Assembly: GCA_964602515.1 (NCBI GenBank)
Contig: CAZRRJ010000011.1
Span: forward strand, 62,001-126,000
Direction of reading: 5' to 3'
Source of the DNA: Carboxylicivirga sp964602515
GTDB taxonomy: Bacteria; Bacteroidota; Bacteroidia; Bacteroidales; Marinilabiliaceae
DNA length: 64,000 nt
The translations under genes and the position numbers were made by a program. Positions within the stretch are counted from its first letter, which is position 1. Every line of letters begins with the position of its first letter. The notes beneath the pieces were generated by a model. It searched no databases. It saw nothing but the letters and a program-made list of their open reading frames with translations, and was not told the origin of the DNA. Below, one piece after another: positions 9,231 through 17,133 of the stretch.

Positions 9231-9737
9231 TTAACTCTTCTTAAAGGTAGCTTCTTCAAGATTAACCACGAGCCTGTAGCCAATATGCTGAATACTTAGG
9301 ATGATCTTTTTCTTCCCTTTTACATCAATTATTTCTCCTTTAACGCCCGTTAGAGGCCCGGATGTTACTGTAATTAACTGGCCTTTTTCAAGAGTGTCCA
9401 TCTCAACACTAAAATCCATTTGGTTCTCAATGGTTCGTTTCATAGCCATAATATCACTGTCAGGTATAACACAGGCCTTTCCTTTGTATGATACATAAGA
9501 TACAATGGCTCTGATATCAAATACCCGCTGGTAATCAGCTTGTGAAATTCTAATAAAAATATATGAACTAATGATTGGGGTTTCAAGCCATTTCTTCCTG
9601 TCACTCCATTGTCGTAAGGTTTTTTTTAAAGGAAGGTAAGCTTCAATACCAGCTTTTGTAAGTTCTGCTAAAGCTTTTTTTTCTGCTCTTGATTTGGTAT
9701 ATAAAGCATACCATAATTTTTCTTGATGCGTCTCCAA
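9231..9737 (-). CDS. UpxY-family transcription antiterminator (NusG paralogue)
   Basis: A 168-residue protein with an N-terminal NusG-like domain (WYALYTKSRAEKKALAEL, EAYLPL, SSYIFIRI) and a C-terminal KOW-like region (VTSGPLTGVKGEI). UpxY proteins are encoded first in capsular polysaccharide operons of Bacteroides and prevent premature termination in their own operon. The start appears to be TTG at 9737: an in-frame stop lies two codons upstream and no ATG occurs before the conserved WYALYTK. Here only an epimerase and one unknown gene follow before the IS remnant, so the regulated operon may be truncated. Confidence 0.9.
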   Translation of the reverse strand: METHQEKLWYALYTKSRAEKKALAELTKAGIEAYLPLKKTLRQWSDRKKWLETPIISSYIFIRISQADYQRVFDIRAIVSYVSYKGKACVIPDSDIMAMKRTIENQMDFSVEMDTLEKGQLITVTSGPLTGVKGEIIDVKGKKKIILSIQHIGYRLVVNLEEATFKKS

Positions 9738-9838
9738 ATGTTACGTTTTTTGCGAAATTACTAAAAATTTGACAAGGTATTATAGATAAACGAATGCTTA
9801 TCGTATTTTGTATTGTCAAATCGTTTTAATTAAATCCA

Positions 9839-11017
9839 ATGAAGAGACTCTGTTTTATTGTTTTAACCCAGTTAATAAGTTGTTTTGCTTTTTCTCAATT
9901 TAATAAAGGTACCTTTTCGTCACCCGTTTTTTATACTGAAATACCTTTCGTTTATGAGTACAATAAAATTGTAATAGAAGCCTCCTTTAATGGCATTAAA
10001 GGGCGGTATTTATTAGATACCGGTGCAATGTGCATCTTATTTAAAGACAGTATGCATACACAAACGTTTCCCCTTATTAAGCAAATGGATGTGCGAGATG
10101 TTTCCGGAAAAAAACGAAAAGCCAACATGGTTAACATGTCGTGCATACAAGTAGGAGAATTAATTTATAAGGATATTCCTACACTATATGTTGATATGTT
10201 TCCCGGACCATTTAAGTGTTTGAACTATGATGGTATTATCGGTAGCAATCTGCTTCGTTTTGGTGCTTTTAAAATTGACTGGAAAGCACAAAAAATGTTT
10301 ATTGCTTCATCGTACCAGGCATTGGGAGAAGAGAAGAAAAATGGAAGTAAAATGTGGGTAAACAAAACGCAAAGCTCGCCATTTGTAAAGGTTAAGGTAA
10401 ATGGTAAAGGGCTTAAACCGGTTTTACTTGATACAGGAAGCGGGGATTCTTTTTTACTTGAAACAGCAAGTGCTAATAGGTTAAAAAATAAGGCAGTAAT
10501 TAATGAACCACTTTATATTTCATCAGGAACCAATTCACATGGGGCGTGGGGTGCCAGTAATTATTTAACATCTGTTTATGGTAATTTACAAATTGAGATT
10601 GAAAACGTTGTGTTTAACAATGCCATAATTGAAAGTAGCAAAGGAAAAAGCATGATTGGAATGGAGGTGCTGGAATTAGGTGATTTTATTTTGGATTATC
10701 CTCAAAAGCGTTTCTTTTTTAATATGGAAAAGGAAGATGTGAAGTTGACAATTAAAAGTTTTGGAATTGATTTGATTATGGAGAATGATACCTTTTTTGT
10801 AAACGGGGTATGGGAAAATACCCTTGCAGCTCAATCAGGTATTGATAAAGGCGACATAATAGTTGATGTTGATGGGCTCAACTTCACAGCTTTAGCTGTT
10901 TGTGATATTTTTACATCAATAAAAAAATATACTAAAAACAAAGATGAATTAATCTTCTATTATCGTAAGCCCAACAACGAAGAAGTTAAGCAAGTAACTT
11001 TAAGACGAATTTTTTAA
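9839..11017 (+). CDS. secreted retropepsin-like aspartyl protease with PDZ domain
   Basis: A 392-residue protein with a signal peptide (about residues 1-19, ending CFAFSQ). Two retropepsin-like halves carry the catalytic motifs LLDTGA (D60) and LLDTGS (D198), so a single chain can form both lobes of the active site. A PDZ-like domain follows at about residues 300-385 (AAQSGIDKGDIIVDVDG). Such aspartyl protease/PDZ proteins are common in Bacteroidota and are expected in the periplasm or at the cell surface; the substrate is unknown. The gene is divergent from the upxY-like gene with about 100 bp between, and stands alone from the downstream MFS gene. Confidence 0.88.
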   Translation: MKRLCFIVLTQLISCFAFSQFNKGTFSSPVFYTEIPFVYEYNKIVIEASFNGIKGRYLLDTGAMCILFKDSMHTQTFPLIKQMDVRDVSGKKRKANMVNMSCIQVGELIYKDIPTLYVDMFPGPFKCLNYDGIIGSNLLRFGAFKIDWKAQKMFIASSYQALGEEKKNGSKMWVNKTQSSPFVKVKVNGKGLKPVLLDTGSGDSFLLETASANRLKNKAVINEPLYISSGTNSHGAWGASNYLTSVYGNLQIEIENVVFNNAIIESSKGKSMIGMEVLELGDFILDYPQKRFFFNMEKEDVKLTIKSFGIDLIMENDTFFVNGVWENTLAAQSGIDKGDIIVDVDGLNFTALAVCDIFTSIKKYTKNKDELIFYYRKPNNEEVKQVTLRRIF

Positions 11018-11061
11018 ATATCTGTTAACAAAACAGGGCAAGGTGTGTTCTTAATAAAAAT

Positions 11062-11069
11062 TACCTTTG
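11062..11069 (+). promoter_or_regulatory. Bacteroidota -7 box before MFS gene
   Basis: TACCTTTG matches the TAnnTTTG consensus of the primary sigma factor of this phylum. It ends only six bases before the ATG at 11076, so a transcript started from it would have almost no 5' leader. No clear TTTG -33 box was found at the usual distance. Confidence 0.45.
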
Positions 11070-11075
11070 CACACC

Positions 11076-12368
11076 ATGAGTATTTTTAATAAGCTTACCA
11101 CGGAAGAAGCCAAAACCTTCCGTTTGCATTTGTTTTACAGCAGTATGGATGGCATTGTCAGCGGGGCGCTGATACTGAATGAATTTATATTTATTAAATC
11201 GCTTAAGGGTACCAATGTACAATTGGCATTTTTGTTTCAGTTTAGCATGGTTGTATTTTTGTTTGCCATGGTAGCTAACGAGATTATGCGGCGTTATACC
11301 AATCGGAAACGGTTTTTGCGCATAACAGGTGTTATAACACGATTACCATTGGTTGGTTTTATCTTTTTCCCGGATATTACGGGCGATAATGGATTAGAAC
11401 CAGTGTACCATCTTATTTTTTTAGGCGTATTTCTTTTATTTTATAGTTCAAAAATTGCTGTAATCCCGTCAATAAATCAATATTTACGCGGTAATTACCG
11501 TAGCAATTTGTTTGGTAAACTTTTTGGATATGCAACCACGGTAAATAAAGTTTGTGTAATGCTGTCTACTTTCTTAGTCGGTTTATTGCTCGATTTTAAT
11601 CCCAACTCATATAAAATATTTTACCCGGTAGTTGGGGTGCTTGGTGTAGTTTCTGTATTTCAGCTTACCAAAATCAATTTTGTACAAAAGACAGAAAAGA
11701 TAACCACACCTATTTGGTATGCTGTTGTAAGCTCCTTTCGCAGGATAATTGAAATTTTAAAAAGTAACAGACCCTTTCGTCACCTTGAGTTAGGCTTTAT
11801 ATTATATGGCTTTGCTTGGATGAGTACATATGCTGTTGTTACTATTTTCTATAAAGAAGTACTTGATTTATCTTATTCATCAGTTGCATTTTATAATAAT
11901 GCCTTCAATTTAGTAGCCATTTTGTTACTGCCATTGTTTGGTAAGCTAATTAACAGCAGAGATCCGCGTAGGTTTGGGATACTTACTTTTGGTTCACTCA
12001 TGTTGTTTATAGTGTTTACCGCTTTAACCGAATATTATCCGGGCCACATTGAAATTATGGGCTTAAAGCTCTACTACATGTTGCTTATCGCTGTATTTTT
12101 CAATGGCGTATTTATGGGAAGTATGCCCATTTTGTGGGGTATAGGCAGTAGTTATTTTTGTAAATCATATGAGGCAGCTGATTACCAGTCTGTACATCTT
12201 TTTTTAACAGGCCTGAGAGCACTTTTTGCCCCCATTATAGGGATTAAGTTGTACGAGTGGTATGGCTTTAGTTTTACTTATGCCATTGGAGTTGTGTTTT
12301 TGGTTTTAGCCATTGTATTAATGGTTTATTCAGAAAAGTATTATCCCAAAAAGGCTCTTAATGACTAG
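11076..12368 (+). CDS. MFS transporter (12 membrane segments)
   Basis: A 430-residue polytopic membrane protein with about 12 hydrophobic segments and the loop after segment 2 carrying basic residues (MRRYTNRKRFLR), as expected for major facilitator proteins. ATG at 11076 is chosen; a TTG three codons upstream overlaps the putative promoter. The substrate cannot be told from sequence. It is followed 66 bp later by a second, unrelated-looking MFS gene on the same strand, so the two may form a pair. Confidence 0.82.
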   Translation: MSIFNKLTTEEAKTFRLHLFYSSMDGIVSGALILNEFIFIKSLKGTNVQLAFLFQFSMVVFLFAMVANEIMRRYTNRKRFLRITGVITRLPLVGFIFFPDITGDNGLEPVYHLIFLGVFLLFYSSKIAVIPSINQYLRGNYRSNLFGKLFGYATTVNKVCVMLSTFLVGLLLDFNPNSYKIFYPVVGVLGVVSVFQLTKINFVQKTEKITTPIWYAVVSSFRRIIEILKSNRPFRHLELGFILYGFAWMSTYAVVTIFYKEVLDLSYSSVAFYNNAFNLVAILLLPLFGKLINSRDPRRFGILTFGSLMLFIVFTALTEYYPGHIEIMGLKLYYMLLIAVFFNGVFMGSMPILWGIGSSYFCKSYEAADYQSVHLFLTGLRALFAPIIGIKLYEWYGFSFTYAIGVVFLVLAIVLMVYSEKYYPKKALND

Positions 12369-12434
12369 AGTTATGTGTTTAATCCACTACCATTTCCCAT
12401 TAAATAATATAAATTCGCAACTTAATTTTTCAGG

Positions 12435-13607
12435 ATGTACGCAGGCAATATTTCAAAACTATATTTAATAAAAGTAGCTAAATGGTTTATGCTAACCATG
12501 CCTATTCTGTTACTGTTTTTTCAGGATCTGGGTTTTACGGTGGAAGAATCGTTTCAGCTTAAAGCCATTTATAGTATTGCCATTGTAGTATTTGAAATAC
12601 CATCGGGTTATGTAGCCGATGTGCTGGGCCGAAAACGCACGCTTATTATTGGTAGTATTCTGGGTACCCTGGGCTTTGCAATTTATTCTTTTACATCAGG
12701 GTTTTATGCCTTTTTGGCAGCCGAATTAATATTAGGTATTGGTCAGAGTTTTATAAGCGGAGCCGATTCGGCTTTGTTATACGATAGTTTAAAAGCAGAT
12801 AAGCGAGAGAAAGATTATCTGAAATATGAGGGACGTAACTTCTCACTGGGAAATTTTAGCGAAGCCATTGCAGGATTTCTTGGGGGAGCATTGGCTGAAA
12901 TGAGCTTGCGTATGCCATTCTACTTTCAAACAGGTATTGCTTTTATTGCTATACCAGCAGCATTTATGTTGGTAGAACCACAATTATTTACAAGGACGCA
13001 AAAGGCCACCTGGAAAGATATTCTTAATGTAGTGAAATACGCCATGATAACCAATAAAAGCCTGCGTTACAATATTATCTATTCATCCATAATAGGCTCA
13101 GCCACATTAACCATGGCGTGGGTTTACCCGCTTTATCTTAAAGAAATTGGTTTTAGAGAAATACAAATCGGAACAACCAGCACGGTGCTAAACCTTGTGG
13201 TAGGGATGACAACGCTCTTTGCCTACAAAATTGAACAGAAGCTGCGGCCAAAATCAACTGTTATTGGTACAACACTTGTTATAACAGCAGCTTTTATTGC
13301 TGCCGGTTTGCTGCATTCATTAGCCGTTATACCGGTTATGGTATTGTTTTACTTTTCAAGAGGCATTGCAACACCTGTGCTTAAAGACTACATCAATCGT
13401 ATTACATCATCGGATATGCGCGCTACAGTATTATCAATTCGCAGTTTAATTATTAGGGCTAACTTTTCAATTTTGGCTCCATTATTTGGTTATATGACAG
13501 ACTTCTTAAGCCTGAGCCAGGCCTTTGTTATAATAGGTACGATATTTATGCTGCTTACAGGTTCAAGTATTTTCTTGTTTTTAAGATCTTTAGAAAATAA
13601 TAAATAA
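12435..13607 (+). CDS. MFS transporter
   Basis: A 390-residue protein with about 12 membrane segments. The loop between segments 2 and 3 has the classical MFS motif A (GYVADVLGRKRTL), and segment 5 carries FISGADSALLYDSLK, typical of a Bacteroidota and Firmicutes MFS subgroup annotated as drug or sugar efflux. Substrate is not deducible. The start ATG at 12435 directly precedes the first helix. A GC-rich hairpin at 13641-13660 lies after the stop but lacks a following T tract. Confidence 0.85.
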   Translation: MYAGNISKLYLIKVAKWFMLTMPILLLFFQDLGFTVEESFQLKAIYSIAIVVFEIPSGYVADVLGRKRTLIIGSILGTLGFAIYSFTSGFYAFLAAELILGIGQSFISGADSALLYDSLKADKREKDYLKYEGRNFSLGNFSEAIAGFLGGALAEMSLRMPFYFQTGIAFIAIPAAFMLVEPQLFTRTQKATWKDILNVVKYAMITNKSLRYNIIYSSIIGSATLTMAWVYPLYLKEIGFREIQIGTTSTVLNLVVGMTTLFAYKIEQKLRPKSTVIGTTLVITAAFIAAGLLHSLAVIPVMVLFYFSRGIATPVLKDYINRITSSDMRATVLSIRSLIIRANFSILAPLFGYMTDFLSLSQAFVIIGTIFMLLTGSSIFLFLRSLENNK

Positions 13608-14055
13608 AGAACAGGTTATTTACACACCATCCTTTTTTTTAGGGAGAGTGCGCACTCCCTTACCTGTTTTATACTAGTATTAATCCTGGATTAACGTAAA
13701 AAATTAAGATCGCTTAAATATAGTGAGTTTCAAATGTAAATTGACGAAAGAATAGGGCTCCCGTTCAATGTCATTAAGTTAAGGATGGCTTCCCGGCGCT
13801 TACCCTTATATATGCTTAAAATAACCACTACGCAGAGAAACCTTTAGGATATTAAGGAGTGAGAGTGGGCAAGTTATATTGGCTTGTTTTAATGACAGTA
13901 GTCTCCCATTAAGGCGGAACAAGTTATTTTAAGTCGATTGCAAGCAGAGAATAGCTGTTTTCAAGTGAATTTTAAAATTTAATTCGAGCTCTGGTTATTA
14001 GTAAAGCTAATAACCCGGTGTTATGGTCTGTTACAAGCATGCTATTGATAGTGTA
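13608..14055. other. non-coding spacer left of the tandem repeat
   Basis: No gene, RNA or promoter could be supported. At 13641-13660 there is a short imperfect palindrome (AGGGAG, then GTGCGCAC, then TCCCT). The rest is unstructured AT-rich sequence. Confidence 0.4.
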
Positions 14056-14202
14056 GATAGTAATTAATACTTCCGGGTAGCAGTTGATACTTTGCAGAGT
14101 AGTAGTTGAAACTTTATTGGATAGCAGTTGATACTTTATAGAGTAGTAGTTGAAACTTTACAGAGTAGCGGTTAATACTTTACTAGGTAGCAATTGTTAC
14201 AC
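14056..14202. repeat. tandem repeat, about seven units of 20-23 bp
   Basis: Seven degenerate units can be laid end to end: 14056-14075, 14076-14096, 14097-14118, 14119-14140, 14141-14162, 14163-14185 and 14186-14202. The core is close to TAGCAGTTGATACTTTA, with alternating forms GTTGATAC and GTTGAAAC giving a higher period of about 43-44 bp in units 2-5. There are no unique spacers, so it is not a CRISPR array. It lies in a non-coding stretch before the YgjV-like gene; the role is unknown. Confidence 0.85.
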
Positions 14203-14387
14203 ATACCATGTAAAGGTAAGGTAGATAACTTATGAGGCACTTGGAGATTGTACATTATGCAGCGAGGTAAATAAGAAAGTATAGGTGGCAGGCTGAATTT
14301 TCTTTCAGAGATTAATTATCCTAAACATTTTATATGATGTTAAGAAGAATTAGCTATTTTGCATGCTATACCAACATTAATTATACA

Positions 14388-15032
14388 ATGAACTCCACAT
14401 TATTTGAGTTACCCTTAATTGAATGGATAGGCTACCTGGCATCAATGCTTGTACTCATATCATTAAGCCTGTCATCCATAGTAAAATTACGACTATTTAA
14501 TTTAATAGGGTCTGCTATATTTTCCTTTTACGGTTTTTACATCAACGTTTACCCGGTTGGGATAATGAACCTTATAATTTGTCTTTTTAACCTGTATTAC
14601 CTGCGTACTTTATTATTTAAAAAAGAGCTTTTTAATGGTTTGTGGGTAAACGGGTCGGATGATTTTCTACAACTATTTATCAAGTACCACCACAAGGATA
14701 TTAAACGCTTTTTCCCGGATTTTAATACTACTGATTTAAAAGACAGCTACGTGCTTATAGCCATGCGTAATATGAATATAGCAGGCGTGTTTATTGCTTC
14801 GAAACCGCAAAACGGACATTCAGAAGTACTGTTAGACTATGCTACACCGCAGTATCGTGATTATAAGACAGGCCAATTTTTATTGAGCAGGTTTAATGAG
14901 GCTTTTGTAGAAAAAGGGGTAAGCAAATTACAATCAAAACTACATAACCAATTACATGTTAACTATCTTAAGAAATTAGGATTCAGACAAGAAGCACAGC
15001 AAAATACCTATTCTCTAAATCTGCCTTTATAG
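14388..15032 (+). CDS. YgjV-like membrane protein with GNAT-like C-terminus
   Basis: A 214-residue protein. Residues about 10-85 form three or so membrane helices (EWIGYLASMLVLISLSLSS, IGSAIFSFYGFYINVYP, GIMNLIICLFNLYYL) as in the YgjV family of inner-membrane proteins. The remaining part resembles a small acetyltransferase-like fold (RDYKTGQFLLSRFNEAF, LHNQLHVNYLKKLGF). ATG at 14388 is preferred because it directly precedes the first helix; an earlier ATG at 14334 would add 18 residues. Function unknown; the fusion is frequent in Bacteroidota as far as I know. Confidence 0.75.
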   Translation: MNSTLFELPLIEWIGYLASMLVLISLSLSSIVKLRLFNLIGSAIFSFYGFYINVYPVGIMNLIICLFNLYYLRTLLFKKELFNGLWVNGSDDFLQLFIKYHHKDIKRFFPDFNTTDLKDSYVLIAMRNMNIAGVFIASKPQNGHSEVLLDYATPQYRDYKTGQFLLSRFNEAFVEKGVSKLQSKLHNQLHVNYLKKLGFRQEAQQNTYSLNLPL

Positions 15033-15065
15033 TGTAACTTTTGATGTAACTTAAGAACAGAAGGT

Positions 15066-15914
15066 CTATTCAATAAAATCACGTAATTCCTGTTTGCAAG
15101 CTCTTTGGTTACGGGGTTTAATTGGTAAAACCTCATTTTTATTTAATTTTTGGTATAAATCATGACACATGATAATGCCTTTACTAAGTAGTTGTTTTTT
15201 TTCTTTTTGAGTTAAAGATGCTAAACAAGTAACAGGGTGAAGGTTTTCAATCTCTATCCAGTCTTTTAAATTGTTTTTAACCGGGTAATCCCACGATAAT
15301 AATGTTAGACCATAATCACGGCCAAACTTAATGGCATCTTCAGTAAAGCGAGTGTTGGTTATAATCCAGCCTTCGGTATGTTTATTCTTTAACTGCTCAT
15401 CAAAGTGTCTGCCACGTTTTAAATCATCAAAGCGTGAGCGGATATACATGGGTACTTTTACATTGGTTTTCGTACCCTGGTAATTATGAAACTTACACTC
15501 CACAAAAATATGTTTGTGCTCATTTAGTGCTATAACATCCAGTTCATGCTTAACGCTGTACCCATTAATAAGTTTTCCTACTTCAACATTAAATCCCCGT
15601 GCTTTAAATAATTCACCTACAAAATGTTCAAAAGGATAACCCGAAGGGCCTAGCTGTAGCACAGCTTGCTTTAAACGGTAATTAACCGCAGTTTTTCGCT
15701 CTTGTTTCTGTAATATCCGGTAAGCCCTGGCATAAATATCACGTGTTAACATACCATCATACAATTCTAATCCAATAGCATGTAATATTTGGTGTGCAAC
15801 TGCTTCTGTTGCGCCTGACCTGATTAATGACTCCATTAATTTTTTGTCATTGAAGTAGACCTTGTCCCCTGATGCCTTTTGGATAAGATAGTCTGATAAA
15901 GGTTTTGTATGCAT
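15066..15914 (-). CDS. ATP-cone / Mrr-like restriction endonuclease fusion protein
   Basis: A 282-residue cytoplasmic protein. The first 80 or so residues resemble an ATP-cone (VYFNDKKLMESLIRSGA, then a helix-rich region), a nucleotide-sensing module best known from ribonucleotide reductase and NrdR. Residues about 95-215 resemble a PD-(D/E)XK nuclease of the Mrr type: PFEHFVGELFKARGF, then HELDVIALN and IFVECKFH supplying the D...ExK catalytic residues, and GWIITNTRFTEDA. No methyltransferase is adjacent, so a classical restriction-modification role is not supported. It might act on modified or foreign DNA, or in repair, gated by nucleotide binding; this is inference. Confidence 0.8.
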   Translation of the reverse strand: MHTKPLSDYLIQKASGDKVYFNDKKLMESLIRSGATEAVAHQILHAIGLELYDGMLTRDIYARAYRILQKQERKTAVNYRLKQAVLQLGPSGYPFEHFVGELFKARGFNVEVGKLINGYSVKHELDVIALNEHKHIFVECKFHNYQGTKTNVKVPMYIRSRFDDLKRGRHFDEQLKNKHTEGWIITNTRFTEDAIKFGRDYGLTLLSWDYPVKNNLKDWIEIENLHPVTCLASLTQKEKKQLLSKGIIMCHDLYQKLNKNEVLPIKPRNQRACKQELRDFIE

Positions 15915-16083
15915 ATGTTATTTTGTGTTTGGGGTAAAGGTAGGAAAAAGATGTATTGTATATGACAATAACTGGATTTGAATAAACAATAATTTCGAAA
16001 GAGGTGCGTTTTACGATGAAACAGATTACCTTTATAGGGCGTAAGCGAGATAACCATTGGGAAATTAATAAACAACTTAAAAG

Positions 16084-16887
16084 ATGAATATGATGAAATT
16101 TATTAGAATGGGTGCCTTTTTGTTTGTAGTGCTTATACTAGCATCTTGTGGAAGTAATGGGTCAGGGTCAGATGATCCGGTAGATGTAGATAAACCTACA
16201 GTAACAATAACAAAGCCTGCCGAAGGCGATGCTTTAGGATATGGACAGAGCCTATTGGTTAGTGGTACTTTTGCTGATGATATGGCGCTTAAGGAAGTGA
16301 CTTTTAATCTTTCGGGAACAGCTAAAGATGCCTGGACACCAGCTGACGTAACAATTAAAATTACTTCTGGTAAAACATTTTCATTAACAGATAAAGATAT
16401 TTTTGAGGAGGTTATTCCAGAAGGGAAAATGGGTGATTATATACTTACAACAACAGTTAAAGATGCTAGTGATAAGGTTGTTACATCAACGGTTAATTTT
16501 ACGATTGTACCTGTAGAAGTTGCTGCACCAGAAATGACTATTACCAAGCCTGCAGCAAATGCTCAAATTACTCGTGGTGGAGAATTGTTTTTGTCAGGTA
16601 CTTTTACGGATGATAAAGCATTGGCAAAAATCGTTGCTACATTAGCACCTCCCAGTGATGTTTCCGGCGGAGTTAATTTAAAAGGTTTAAAAGTACTTCC
16701 GGAGCCATGGAAACCAGCAGCATTTGAAGTTGAGTTAAGTGGGATGAGCCAGGAATTAACAGATAAGCAATTGTTTGATACGGTTATTCCTGCAGATTGT
16801 AAAACGGGTAAGTATATTTTGACTTTAACTTTACATGATGCTTCTGGTAAAATGACTGTTAAGAGTATTGCTATTGAGTTTATGTAA
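16084..16887 (+). CDS. lipoprotein with two Ig-like (DUF4625-like) repeats
   Basis: A 267-residue predicted lipoprotein: a signal peptide ends in the lipobox LILASC with C22 as the lipidated cysteine, followed by a Ser/Gly/Asp-rich linker. Two repeats follow, about residues 40-140 and 150-265. Each begins with a TITKPA motif and carries SGTF.DD.AL, a Trp-Pro/Ala segment and Y.LT.T..DASG.K near its end, so the gene seems to have arisen by internal duplication. The fold is likely immunoglobulin-like, as in DUF4625 proteins of Bacteroidota. It stands alone and ends in a strong terminator. Cell-envelope location is expected; function is unknown. Confidence 0.8.
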   Translation: MNMMKFIRMGAFLFVVLILASCGSNGSGSDDPVDVDKPTVTITKPAEGDALGYGQSLLVSGTFADDMALKEVTFNLSGTAKDAWTPADVTIKITSGKTFSLTDKDIFEEVIPEGKMGDYILTTTVKDASDKVVTSTVNFTIVPVEVAAPEMTITKPAANAQITRGGELFLSGTFTDDKALAKIVATLAPPSDVSGGVNLKGLKVLPEPWKPAAFEVELSGMSQELTDKQLFDTVIPADCKTGKYILTLTLHDASGKMTVKSIAIEFM

Positions 16888-16910
16888 TGCTAAAATATAA
16901 TTAATGATTT

Positions 16911-16943
16911 AAGCCAATACTTTTTTAAGTATTGGCTTTTTGT
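16911..16943 (+). terminator. Rho-independent terminator of the lipoprotein gene
   Basis: A perfect 12-bp stem (16911-16922 with 16927-16938, AAGCCAATACTT and its complement) with a TTTT loop and a following T-rich tract. Confidence 0.9.
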
Positions 16944-17133
16944 TTGTAAAAGGCTGACTATTATTTTTATGGTGAGTTTTTGAATTGCATTTAGTATCCG
17001 GCATTCAAAGCACAGCATTTATCATCAACCTTTATCTTTAGATTTTATTAACGGATAACACTAAACAAAACACCCTTCTTACTTTTTAGTATATTCAGAA
17101 ACCTAAAAATAACTTATAAGTAAAGAAAGCCGA

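Noticed and set aside
13641..13660. GC-rich palindrome as a terminator of the second MFS gene
   Set aside because: Stem is interrupted and not followed by a T tract; could be something else, but evidence is too thin.
14056..14202. Tandem repeat considered as a CRISPR array
   Set aside because: Units are 20-23 bp and directly adjacent, without unique spacers, and no cas genes are present.
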